In this document: positions 1 to 8,240 of the stretch, piece by piece | Layout: the number at the start of each line of letters is the position of its first letter | How positions within the stretch are numbered: the first letter of the stretch is position 1 | Program-made: the position numbers and the translations under genes | Notes under the pieces: generated by a model | Told to the model about the DNA's origin: nothing | The model's database searches: none | Seen by the model: only the letters and a program-made list of their open reading frames with translations | NCBI GenBank assembly: GCA_022842935.1 | Contig: JALHOP010000003.1 | Span: forward strand, 186,001-250,000 | DNA: 64,000 nt | Reading direction: 5' to 3' | Origin: Myxococcota bacterium | GTDB taxonomy: Bacteria > Myxococcota > XYA12-FULL-58-9 > JALHOP01

Positions 1-1234
1 TTCCGACCTCGGGGACGTACACGTAAGGCCGTTCGTCGCTCCGCTGCAGCCCGTTCAAGACCTCGGCGAGGTTGTTGAAGTCCATCGGCGCATGCTCTTC
101 GGGGTCCACGTGCGGAAGGACTGGCAGCGTGCAGACACGCTTCGTCCACCGTTTACGCAGCAGGTTCTCGAACACCATCTCGATGTCCCGCTCGTGCTGC
201 ATCGTCCCTTTCAACACCGTACGGCTTACACCTCCATCGAGGACATGCGTGTCTGTCCCAAATGCCCGCTCGAGCTCGCGCGGATAGATGCTGCCCGCGA
301 CGTCGAGCACGTAGTCGACTTTGGTCGCAACCCAGCGCTCGACCTCAGGCTTGCTGAAAATGCCGTTGTAGCTGCCGATGCACCCAGGCGCGCTCTCGTC
401 GACCAGCCCCTTGGCCGACCAGCTGGTTGCGTAGGGGATGCCCGTCGTCTCGGCGAGCTCGCGGACGAGGCTTCTCAGGCGGGGGTTGAGCTTGAGCTGA
501 TCACCGATGAGCATGAGGGGCGTCTTTGCCGACTCGAGCTTGCGTGCGATGTCGTCCGCTATAGCATTTGCACCAGTGAGGAGGATGGAGTTTCTGCCGA
601 GCTGAGCTGGGGTCGCTGGTAGCTCGAAGGGTTGGGTTTTGCCGCCCAGCAGGTCGCGCGGAACCTCGATGAACACGGGTTGACGCTCGAGGTACGCGTG
701 ACTGACCAGCTCGAAGAAACGCTCGGCCGCGACGTTGGGCTGACCGGGACTGCGGGCTCCCTGCAGACGCTCCGAGCGGATACCCAGCGCGGCAAACGCG
801 CGCAGGGCCGCGTCGTAGTCCATACGCCAACCCGTCGCCGGAAGGACCGTGTGGTGAAGAGCTGCTTCGCGGGCTTCGTCTTCGCCGGGGGCGCCCGAGA
901 TGAAAACCACGGGCAGGCTCTCCGCCTTGGCGAGCGCTGCAGCCGAGACCGCCGGCAGGCTACCGACGGTGAAGGTGGTGAGGCAAAAGCCCATGCCTTC
1001 GAGCTCGGCCTGAGCGCACGCCGCGTAGGCGGCGTTTAGCTCGTTACTCGCAGGAAGGATCTGCAGGTCGCGCTCGAGCACGGCGATCAAGCGAGCGACG
1101 TAGTCACCCCCGACTCCGTAGAGGCGCCGGCAGCCGAAGAAGCGCAGCACGCGCGCCAGGGCTTCCCCGAATGGCGGCAAACTCTGGCTGTAGTCGGGTC
1201 CGAAGTTGTCGGCGTAGATGTCGGTTGCTGTCAT
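1..1234 (-). CDS. Thiamine-diphosphate 2-oxo acid decarboxylase (pyruvate/indolepyruvate decarboxylase-like), 3' end cut by window edge
   Basis: Reading the minus strand from ATG 1234 gives an open frame of about 411 codons that runs off the left edge. The N-terminal part carries pyruvate decarboxylase-family marks: N64-E65-L-N-A-A-Y, where the Glu is the one that activates the thiamine ring, a V-G-S-L segment near 90-93, S-G-A-P at 113-116, and the paired histidines H127-H128 known to be catalytic in Zymomonas and yeast pyruvate decarboxylase. The central TPP-enzyme domain follows (I-Y-P-R-E-L area). The C-terminal Mg-ThDP binding domain lies outside the window, so the substrate (pyruvate, indolepyruvate or branched 2-oxo acids) cannot be decided. 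It is divergent from the photolyase fusion, with a 199-bp spacer. The family is clear; the exact enzyme is not. Confidence 0.85.
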   Translation of the reverse strand, partial: MTATDIYADNFGPDYSQSLPPFGEALARVLRFFGCRRLYGVGGDYVARLIAVLERDLQILPASNELNAAYAACAQAELEGMGFCLTTFTVGSLPAVSAAALAKAESLPVVFISGAPGEDEAREAALHHTVLPATGWRMDYDAALRAFAALGIRSERLQGARSPGQPNVAAERFFELVSHAYLERQPVFIEVPRDLLGGKTQPFELPATPAQLGRNSILLTGANAIADDIARKLESAKTPLMLIGDQLKLNPRLRSLVRELAETTGIPYATSWSAKGLVDESAPGCIGSYNGIFSKPEVERWVATKVDYVLDVAGSIYPRELERAFGTDTHVLDGGVSRTVLKGTMQHERDIEMVFENLLRKRWTKRVCTLPVLPHVDPEEHAPMDFNNLAEVLNGLQRSDERPYVYVPEVG

Positions 1235-1263
1235 CACGGCGCGCCGATTTTGCAACACGCATG

Positions 1264-1280
1264 CCGCGAAAATATCGCGG
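1264..1280. promoter_or_regulatory. Perfect 6-5-6 inverted repeat in the divergent promoter region
   Basis: CCGCGA-AAATA-TCGCGG is a perfect 17-bp dyad with an A/T-only centre. It lies 29 bp upstream of the decarboxylase start in the spacer shared with the photolyase gene. It could be an operator or a short RNA hairpin. In a GC-rich genome short GC palindromes are common by chance, so confidence is low. Confidence 0.25.
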
Positions 1281-1433
1281 TGGCTGAACGCGTTTCGCGC
1301 ACGACTTGCGACCTGGTCGCGGCGGCCGCGAAATCCTTGCGCAGATCGCGGTGAGGTTGGTCTTGGTGATCACCGGGCCGATGCGGTACCTGGCGGCGCT
1401 CGATGCGTCTCGAGTGTGAGAGCCAGGACGACG

Positions 1434-3875
1434 ATGGGCCCAAATCTTCCTGAACACCTTCGCGAGCGCGTCGAACCGGGCGCTCCTGCTCCGCGCGCGG
1501 ACGGTGAGATGGTGGTTTACTGGATGCGCGTCGCGGTGCGGGCCGTCGAGAACCCGGCTCTCGATGTCGCGCTCGCCGCGGGGGCCGCGCTTGGCAAGCC
1601 GGTCTTCGTCTATCACGGCCTTGCGCAGTCGTACGCGTATGCTTCGGACCGATTGCACACGTTCATTCTCGAAGGCGCCCGTGACGTGCAACTGCAACTC
1701 GCAGCGCGCGGCATCTCTTACACCTTCAACCTGGAGCGGCCCGGAGCACCCGCGCGCGCCCTCGAGAGTCTAGCGCACCGCGCAGCGCTCGTTGTGACCG
1801 ACTTCATGCCGGTCGACCCGCTACGACGCTGGGACGCGAGCATCGCAAAGGTCGCGCCGCTCTGGCGGGTCGATGCGAGCTGCATCGCACCGCTGTGGTT
1901 GCTAAAGCGGCCATGCGACCGGGCCTTCTCATTTCGTCAGCAGGCAGAACCGCTTTGGCGGGCACGGATCGACAAACCCTGGCGTGATGTCGAGCCCTCG
2001 ACACCTCCCTTCCTGCCCGACGCGCTACCGTTCACTCCAGTCGATCTCCAGACGGCGGACATCGAGGCGCTGGTCGCGGCTTGTGATATCGACCATGCGG
2101 TCGCACCGGTTCGCCACACCCCGGGCGGCTCTAGCGCGGGCCTTGCGCGTTGGCGCAACTTCGCGGACGCGAAGATCGAGCGCTACGCGAACGACCGCAA
2201 CGATCCCTTACGCGACGGCAATAGCCGCCTCAGTGCTTATTTCCACTTTGGGCACCTGTCGCCCTTTACGGTGGCGCGCGAGTCGGCTGCCATGGGCGGG
2301 GAGGGCGCCAAGAAGTTTCTCGACGAGCTGCTCACTTGGCGTGAGCTCGCCTGGCACTTTTGCTGGCACGAGCCCCGGCACGCGAGCGTCGAGGCCCTGC
2401 CCGACTGGGCTCGCGCGACGCTACGTGAGCACGAGCGTGACGAACGGCCGGCGCTACCTTCGTGGGATCGCCTCGCACGAGGCCAGACCGGTGACGCGCT
2501 TTGGGACGCCTGCCAGCGCTCGCTGCTCACGCACGGTGAGCTTCACAACAACACCCGTATGACATGGGGCAAGGCCTTGCTTGGCTGGACGCGGAACGCC
2601 CAAGAAGCGCTCGCGCTCCTCACCGATCTCAACCATCGCTACGCGCTCGATGGCCGCGACCCCGCAAGCTACGGCGGCATCTTGTGGTGTCTTGGCGCCT
2701 TCGACCGCCCGTTTCCACCGGAGCAGCCGATGACCGGAACGGTGCGGTCGCGACCGACGCGCACCCACGCTGCGCGTCTCGACGTCACGGAATACGCGCG
2801 TCGCATGGCGGCGCCGACCTGTGAGCATCCGCTTGCTGTCGCGGTCGTCGGCGGAGGTGTCGCTGGCGCCGCAGCGGCGCGCGCTCTCGATGATGCGGGC
2901 CATCTGGTGACCGTCTTCGACAAGGCACGTGGACCAGGTGGTCGGCTCAGCACACGCCGTGACGGAGAGCTCGCCTTCGACCATGGAGGCCAATACTTTA
3001 CCGTGCGTGACGAGCGTTTCGCCCGCACAGCGCGAGCCTTCTGGCAGGAGGGGGTGCTCGCGGAGTGGAAGGGCGCAGTTCAGGTGATAGGACCCATCAC
3101 CGACCAGGCGCGTCGTGCGATTGATTCCAAAGACGCGCGGGTCGTCGCGGTGCCCGGCATGAGCGCGCTCTTGGGGCGTATGCTCGCTGGCGCGAACACG
3201 CGTTTTGCGACCAAGGTCGAATGCATTGTACGTGATAACGGTCAGTGGCGGTTGTTTGGTGAAGCAGACGCGAACCTCGGTGCGTACGACGCCGTCGTGC
3301 TTGCTGTTCCGGCGCCACAAGCTCGAGCCTTGGCCGAGCCCGTGGCGCCCGAGCTCGCGGCCCGGGTCGCGGCTGTCCGTATGGAGCCGTGCTGGACAGT
3401 GATGATGCGACTCGGAAGCCCGACCGGTATCGCGTGGCCCGCGGCGATCTGCACTTCCGGACCACTTAGCTGGATCGCAAACGATAGCTCGAAGCCGCAG
3501 CGCCCCCGTTCGGGTGGTGAGTCGTGGGTCTTGCAGGCATCGCCCGAGTGGAGCCTGACGAACCTCGAGGCCACCGCGGACGACGTGCTCGAAGCGTTGC
3601 TCGCGGCGTTCTTCGATGCAACTGCTATCGAACGTCGCGAGCCATTGTACGCAAAAGCGCACCGATGGCGTTACGCGCGCACGTCGACGCCGCTCGGCGA
3701 AGACTGCGCTTGGGATCCAGCAATGCGGCTCGCCGCCTGTGGGGACTGGTGTTTGGGGGCGCGCGTCGAAGCCGCCTTCTTGTCGGGCAGCGCTGCCGCT
3801 GGGCGCATCAACGGAACGACCCGGTCGTCAACGCGACCTCCTCGCGCCACGCAACGCGAGTCGATGGCGCTATAG
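1434..3875 (+). CDS. Class II CPD photolyase fused to a renalase-like FAD oxidoreductase
   Basis: 813 codons from ATG 1434; the frame is open further upstream but photolyase similarity begins here. Residues 1 to about 440 follow class II cyclobutane-dimer photolyases: the V-V-Y-W-M-R-V-A-V-R-A-V-E-N-P-A-L start, Y-F-H-F-G-H-L-S, L-L-T-W-R-E-L-A-W-H-F, T-H-G-E-L-H-N-N-T-R-M-T-W-G-K, and R-Y-A-L-D-G-R-D-P-x-S-Y-G-G. A second complete flavoprotein domain starts near residue 465 with a Rossmann dinucleotide motif (V-V-G-G-G-V-A-G-A), then G-P-G-G-R-L-S-T-R-R and F-D-H-G-G-Q-Y-F, as in renalase-like NAD(P)/FAD amine-oxidase-fold proteins. The photolyase half should repair UV dimers using light and FADH-. 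The role of the second half is unknown; flavin reduction or antenna delivery is a guess. Both halves are in one uninterrupted frame. Confidence 0.88.
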   Translation: MGPNLPEHLRERVEPGAPAPRADGEMVVYWMRVAVRAVENPALDVALAAGAALGKPVFVYHGLAQSYAYASDRLHTFILEGARDVQLQLAARGISYTFNLERPGAPARALESLAHRAALVVTDFMPVDPLRRWDASIAKVAPLWRVDASCIAPLWLLKRPCDRAFSFRQQAEPLWRARIDKPWRDVEPSTPPFLPDALPFTPVDLQTADIEALVAACDIDHAVAPVRHTPGGSSAGLARWRNFADAKIERYANDRNDPLRDGNSRLSAYFHFGHLSPFTVARESAAMGGEGAKKFLDELLTWRELAWHFCWHEPRHASVEALPDWARATLREHERDERPALPSWDRLARGQTGDALWDACQRSLLTHGELHNNTRMTWGKALLGWTRNAQEALALLTDLNHRYALDGRDPASYGGILWCLGAFDRPFPPEQPMTGTVRSRPTRTHAARLDVTEYARRMAAPTCEHPLAVAVVGGGVAGAAAARALDDAGHLVTVFDKARGPGGRLSTRRDGELAFDHGGQYFTVRDERFARTARAFWQEGVLAEWKGAVQVIGPITDQARRAIDSKDARVVAVPGMSALLGRMLAGANTRFATKVECIVRDNGQWRLFGEADANLGAYDAVVLAVPAPQARALAEPVAPELAARVAAVRMEPCWTVMMRLGSPTGIAWPAAICTSGPLSWIANDSSKPQRPRSGGESWVLQASPEWSLTNLEATADDVLEALLAAFFDATAIERREPLYAKAHRWRYARTSTPLGEDCAWDPAMRLAACGDWCLGARVEAAFLSGSAAAGRINGTTRSSTRPPRATQRESMAL

Positions 3876-3961
3876 CTTGACCGAGGCGTGGTGGGCTAAA
3901 GAGTGCGGCTGGATCGTTTCCGCTCCCAGTCGGCTCGACCGCCCCTTTTCGGAGTCCTCGC

Positions 3962-5656
3962 ATGCGCGTGATTGCTGCCAGTCTGTTTCTCTTCGCGTCT
4001 CTTGTGTGCGCCTCCGCCGAAGCCGCCTTTCTGTCGGTGACCAGCACCAATGACGATGGCGCTGGCTCGTTACGTGCGTCGCTAGCTAACGCTGCGGCAG
4101 GCGACGTCATCGTGTTTGCTTTGCCGGGCGCGGGTCCTCACACCATCGACGTCACGACTCCGCTCGGCGTCAAGCGCAACCTCACCATTCTCGGGCCGGG
4201 CAGCGCGCTGCTCACGATTCGCAAGGCGGCGGCCGTGACAGGGCCAACGAGGGTGTTCGAAGTCGACGTCGCCATCACGGCCGCGATGAGTGGCATGACC
4301 ATCGCGGACGGTACCGGTGCCCAAGGCGGCTGCGTCAGTCATCTCGGCACGAGCCTTTCGCTTAGTGGCGTCGTGATGCGCAATTGCACCGCGACCGGTA
4401 GCGTCAACCCGCGCGGCGGCGGAATCTACGTGAGCCCGACCGCGGGCGAGCTCACCGTGACAGGCTCGACCTTCAGTGATTGCGGGGCGGCCATAGGGGG
4501 CGGCATCGCCGTCGACGATGGGAGCGCGACCACGCTCATCGAGGACTCGGACTTCGACAGCAATAGCGCGACCATCGCGGGCGGCGGTGTCTACCACGGC
4601 GGGCAATCCATGAGCGTCGTGCGTGGACGCTTCGACGGTAACCGCTCGAGTGGCGGGGGTGTAGGTGGCGGCGGTGGGCTCTATGTGTCCGCTTCCGCGG
4701 GCACCACGACCGTTAGGCAGAGCACATTCAGCGACAACATTTCCACAGGTGACCCTTCGCTCGGTGGTGGCATCGCGGCGATTCACCTGAGCGCGTCCCG
4801 GACCTTGACCGTGGATAGCTCGCTCTTCCTCAGAAACAGCGCGCAGATCGGCGCTGGGCTCTTGACCGGACAGCTGAACATGTCCGCAGTCGTGGTCAAC
4901 TGCACGTTCGCCGAGAACGCGGGGTCGGGGGCGGGGATCTTTTCCTCCGGCGGCGCCGGTACATCGGTCGCGCTCTATATCGATGCGAGTACCTTCGTCG
5001 CCAATACCGTGGGGGTCGATGCGGTCTTACAGAACCCGAGCGCGACCTCGACCATTGTCTTGCGCAACAGCATCTTGGCGAACGCCACCAACGTCACGGG
5101 GAGCCTCTACTCGCTCGGCCGCAATATCGTAAGTACGAGCCCGGCAGGCTTTGGCGCCGACGACCTGCTCGCGACCGATCCCCTTCTCGGACCGCTTGCC
5201 GACAACGGCGGGCCGACCCAAACCTTCGCGCTTCTGCCGACGAGCCCGGCACTCGATGCTGGGCGCTGCACGTCCTTGGCGCCTCTCTTCCCCGACGCCC
5301 TGAGCGTCGACCAGCGCGGGCAAGCGCGTTCCGATGGCGCCTGCGACATCGGAGCTTACGAGAGCGTCGTGCTACCGGTAGGCCCCCAGGGGCCAGCGGG
5401 ACCTGCCGGGTCGGACGGTCCCCAGGGTCCGGCTGGTCCGCAAGGTCCGGATGGCGCGGGAGGCAGCGACGGCGCGGCTGGCGACGACGGTACCCAAGGT
5501 CCGCAGGGGCCCGAGGGCCCGCAAGGACCCGCGGGTGCGGCCGGCGCCGACGGTTCTCCGGGGGCCGACGGTGGTTGTACTGCAGCGGGGTTGCCAGCGT
5601 GGCTCGTGGTCGGGGTGTTTGCGCGCCGGCTGCTACGAAAACGCCGCGCGACGTGA
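3962..5656 (+). CDS. Secreted choice-of-anchor Q beta-helix protein with collagen-like tail and MYXO-CTERM-like anchor
   Basis: 564 aa. Residues 1-22 are a typical signal peptide ending A-S-A-E-A. Residues 25 to about 400 are Gly/Ser/Thr/Asn-rich repeats of right-handed parallel beta-helix type (recurring N-C-T, G-G-G-I and S-x-F motifs). They are followed by the choice-of-anchor Q segment, recognised by D-P-L-L-G-P-L-A-D-N-G-G-P-T-Q-T and ending R-S-D-G-A-C-D-I-G-A-Y-E. Next come 21 uninterrupted Gly-X-Y triplets and a short end of Cys, hydrophobic helix and R-R-L-L-R-K-R-R, which resembles the myxobacterial MYXO-CTERM sorting signal. Predicted to be exported and held on the outer surface. 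No catalytic site is recognisable; a structural or adhesive role is inferred. Confidence 0.85.
   Translation: MRVIAASLFLFASLVCASAEAAFLSVTSTNDDGAGSLRASLANAAAGDVIVFALPGAGPHTIDVTTPLGVKRNLTILGPGSALLTIRKAAAVTGPTRVFEVDVAITAAMSGMTIADGTGAQGGCVSHLGTSLSLSGVVMRNCTATGSVNPRGGGIYVSPTAGELTVTGSTFSDCGAAIGGGIAVDDGSATTLIEDSDFDSNSATIAGGGVYHGGQSMSVVRGRFDGNRSSGGGVGGGGGLYVSASAGTTTVRQSTFSDNISTGDPSLGGGIAAIHLSASRTLTVDSSLFLRNSAQIGAGLLTGQLNMSAVVVNCTFAENAGSGAGIFSSGGAGTSVALYIDASTFVANTVGVDAVLQNPSATSTIVLRNSILANATNVTGSLYSLGRNIVSTSPAGFGADDLLATDPLLGPLADNGGPTQTFALLPTSPALDAGRCTSLAPLFPDALSVDQRGQARSDGACDIGAYESVVLPVGPQGPAGPAGSDGPQGPAGPQGPDGAGGSDGAAGDDGTQGPQGPEGPQGPAGAAGADGSPGADGGCTAAGLPAWLVVGVFARRLLRKRRAT
5381..5569 (+). repeat. 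Collagen-like Gly-X-Y coding repeat (21 triplets)
   Basis: 63 codons read as 21 consecutive Gly-X-Y triplets, many of them GPQ, GPA or GPE and others acidic (GSD, GDD, GAD). The tract sits between the beta-helix body and the C-terminal anchor of the host protein, as a stalk would. The DNA is correspondingly repetitive (ggtccgcaagg-like units), so copy number could vary between strains. Confidence 0.9.
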
Positions 5657-5733
5657 CAGCGCGGGTGACGCGGCTTGCGGGGGTCTCCCAAGCTTTTTAA
5701 GCATCCCTGGCAACGCACTGCCGATGAGGCAGC

Positions 5734-8235
5734 ATGCACGAAATCCGACGCTCGCAGCCCCAGGCACGCCTGGTGGACGGCCCCTCTTTGGCAAGCGCCC
5801 CCGCCGTGTTTCCGGCTCGCCCCACCTCCAACGTCGTCCCCGACCTGCGACCGACAAACCCCGCGAAATCGGTCAAAGTCGACAGTCCGTTTGCCCCTGA
5901 TCCGGTGCGGGAGAAGGAGATCGGCAAGCTTCTTCGCGCGATGACCCTCCAGGAGAAGGTCATGCAGCTCGTCATGATCCCCTGGGACGGAAACCTCACC
6001 GGCCCGAAGCCGGGTGAGCCACCCAGCGGTGGCAGCATTGGGCAGCTGCGACAGGGCGCCGGCTGGGTCTTGAATCCCAATACCCTGCTCGATGCGCGCA
6101 CCATCCGAAAGACGAGCGCCACCGAGACGCGCCTCGGCATCCCCACCGCAATCGGTTTCGATGTCATCTCTGGCGACTACACGCTGGGGCCACAGCTCAT
6201 GGGGACGGCCTGTAGCTTCGACCCGAGCCTCGCGCGGCTCCAGGGACTCATCTCTGCTCGTGAGGCGCGCGCCCGCGACCTCGACCTCACGTTCGCGCCC
6301 AATGTCGACGTCTCGAAAGGCCTGGCGCCTTATGGCCGCGCCATCGAAAGCGCCGGCTCGGCTCCGTTCCTCATCAAGCAGATGGGCGCCGCCAACATCC
6401 GTGGTTTTCACGACGGCAAGCTCGCAACCTGTGCCAAGCACTTCGCTGGCTACGGGCAGCCGCGCACCGGCATCGACTATGGCGGCGCCTCGCTCTCGAA
6501 GGCCGAATACGACCGAACCCTCATCCCCTTCAAAGAAGCGGTGGCGAACGGGACCGACACCATCATGGCGTCGTTCAACACCATCAACGGCATCGCCTCA
6601 CATGAGAACGGCGATCTCTTCAAGGTGCTGCGTGCCTGGGGCTTCGACGGCGTCGTCATCTCTGACTGGACGGGGATCGCGGAGCTCATCCGTCACGGCA
6701 CCGCCCGCGACCGCAAGCACGCGGCCGAGCTCGCCTTCAAGGCGGGTGTCGATGTCGACATGTCGTCAGGCATTTACCAGGAGCACCTGGGCGAGCTGGT
6801 CAAAGAGGGCGTCGTCTCCGAGCGCGAGCTCGACGAAGCCGTGCGCCGCGTGCTCCGCTACAAGTTTCGCCGTGGCCTGTTTGCCGAAAAGCTCGGCAAC
6901 CCCAACGCCGAAGCAGAGCAGAAAAACATCCTAGGCGCCGAACACCGAGCGGCGGTCCGTACCATCGCTGAGCGTTCGCTGGTTCTGCTGAAGAACGGCG
7001 ACTTCGGCGGCAAGCCAGCGCTGCCGTTGGGCGTCGACCTTAGTAGGGTGGCTGTCGTCGGTGCTATCGCGGACAACCCTGTTGCGTACCTCGGTCACTG
7101 GCGTGGTCGCGGCGAGATCAACGGCCCCGGCGCCGAGGGCAAGCCCACCAACCACGACCACATCGCGACCGTGAAGGACGCCTTCGAGGAGCGTTTCGGC
7201 AAGGCACGCGTCGGCTATGCACAAGGCAACTACGTGCTCGAGCGGGGCGACGCGCTCATGTGGACGCGCGCGCACGCGCACGCGCTCGGCTCCGACGCGG
7301 TGGTCATGGTGATCGGCGAGAGCGCCGCCATGAGCGGCGAGGGCGCCTCGATCACCAACGACGCGCTTCCCGTACAGCAGCACGATATCGCGCTCGCGAA
7401 GTCGCTGCATGACGCGGGTCACAAGGTGATCGTCGTCAACATCAGCGGCCGCCCGAAGCCGGGCATGCACGCGCTCGAGCCCTATTGCCACGCCCTCGTT
7501 CAAGGTTTCCAGCCCGGTACAGAGGCGGGCAACGCCATCGTAAACCTTCTCACCGGCCAACGCGCCGACGGCTCGCTGACCAACTTCAGCGGCAAGCTCT
7601 CGGTCGAGCTCCCTCGCGAGGCGCTCGACAGCTTCAGCGTCCATCACGAGCGTGAGACGACCGGTCGGCCCGCGGATGTCGAGAACGCCGATGGTAAATA
7701 TACCTGGGGCCCGGCTTTCTACGATCGCGATGGCAATCAGGTGACGTACCCGAAGCCCCACCCGCTTCACGTTCAGCACAAGCCGGCGTTTCCTTTCGGC
7801 TTCGGCTTGTCGTATTCGCCCGTAAGCTACACCGGACTCGTGGCGCCGGCGAAGGTCAGCCGTCGTGAGCTCTGGGACAAGGGCTGCACCCTGCAGATCA
7901 CTGTCCGCAATGACGGTGAGCGCGCCAAACACGAGGCGGTGCAAGCCTACATGCAGCTTTTGAACGCTAGCGAGAACCAGCCCGAAAAACGCCTCGTTGG
8001 GACCGTCGTTGTTGCCCTCGAGCCCGGCGAGCAAAAGCAGGTGAGCATTACGATTCCGGCCGAGGAGTTCGAGTTCGCCAGTGAGCGCGCCCAAGGTGCG
8101 CGCGTCCTCGAGCCAGGCAAAGCGTTGATTGGAGTTGGTGCTAGCTCCGACCCCAAGAGCTGGCAGACAGCGACCGTCGAGGTCGTCGCAGAGCGCCATT
8201 TCGGCAAACCCCACGACATTCAGGCGCGGAGCTAA
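5734..8235 (+). CDS. Glycoside hydrolase family 3 beta-glucosidase / exo-beta-glucanase
   Basis: 833 aa. It contains the GH3 N-terminal barrel with the signature G-F-D-G-V-V-I-S-D-W-T-G, in which D311 is the predicted catalytic nucleophile, K-H-F-A-G-Y-G substrate-site residues, a GH3 C-terminal domain (near 400-610) and a fibronectin-III-like end (P-F-G-F-G-L-S-Y, then a beta-rich module). The start resembles exo-1,3/1,4-beta-glucan glucohydrolases (M-T-L-Q-E-K-V-M-Q-L-V). No signal peptide precedes it: residues 1-50 are charged and Pro-rich. The stop is 5 bp before the GH30 gene, so the two are probably co-transcribed and act on related beta-linked glucans or glucosides. The exact substrate is not decidable from sequence alone. 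Confidence 0.92.
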   Translation: MHEIRRSQPQARLVDGPSLASAPAVFPARPTSNVVPDLRPTNPAKSVKVDSPFAPDPVREKEIGKLLRAMTLQEKVMQLVMIPWDGNLTGPKPGEPPSGGSIGQLRQGAGWVLNPNTLLDARTIRKTSATETRLGIPTAIGFDVISGDYTLGPQLMGTACSFDPSLARLQGLISAREARARDLDLTFAPNVDVSKGLAPYGRAIESAGSAPFLIKQMGAANIRGFHDGKLATCAKHFAGYGQPRTGIDYGGASLSKAEYDRTLIPFKEAVANGTDTIMASFNTINGIASHENGDLFKVLRAWGFDGVVISDWTGIAELIRHGTARDRKHAAELAFKAGVDVDMSSGIYQEHLGELVKEGVVSERELDEAVRRVLRYKFRRGLFAEKLGNPNAEAEQKNILGAEHRAAVRTIAERSLVLLKNGDFGGKPALPLGVDLSRVAVVGAIADNPVAYLGHWRGRGEINGPGAEGKPTNHDHIATVKDAFEERFGKARVGYAQGNYVLERGDALMWTRAHAHALGSDAVVMVIGESAAMSGEGASITNDALPVQQHDIALAKSLHDAGHKVIVVNISGRPKPGMHALEPYCHALVQGFQPGTEAGNAIVNLLTGQRADGSLTNFSGKLSVELPREALDSFSVHHERETTGRPADVENADGKYTWGPAFYDRDGNQVTYPKPHPLHVQHKPAFPFGFGLSYSPVSYTGLVAPAKVSRRELWDKGCTLQITVRNDGERAKHEAVQAYMQLLNASENQPEKRLVGTVVVALEPGEQKQVSITIPAEEFEFASERAQGARVLEPGKALIGVGASSDPKSWQTATVEVVAERHFGKPHDIQARS

Positions 8236-8240
8236 GCGCC

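Noticed and set aside
2454-3662. Long 402-codon minus-strand open frame opposite the photolyase fusion
   Set aside because: It lies entirely antisense to a well-supported flavoprotein domain. Its translation is Arg/His/Thr-rich with no recognisable motifs, as expected of a shadow frame in GC-rich DNA.
6931-8214. 427-codon minus-strand open frame opposite the GH3 gene
   Set aside because: It is antisense to clear GH3 motifs; its composition and lack of domains mark it as a shadow of codon bias.
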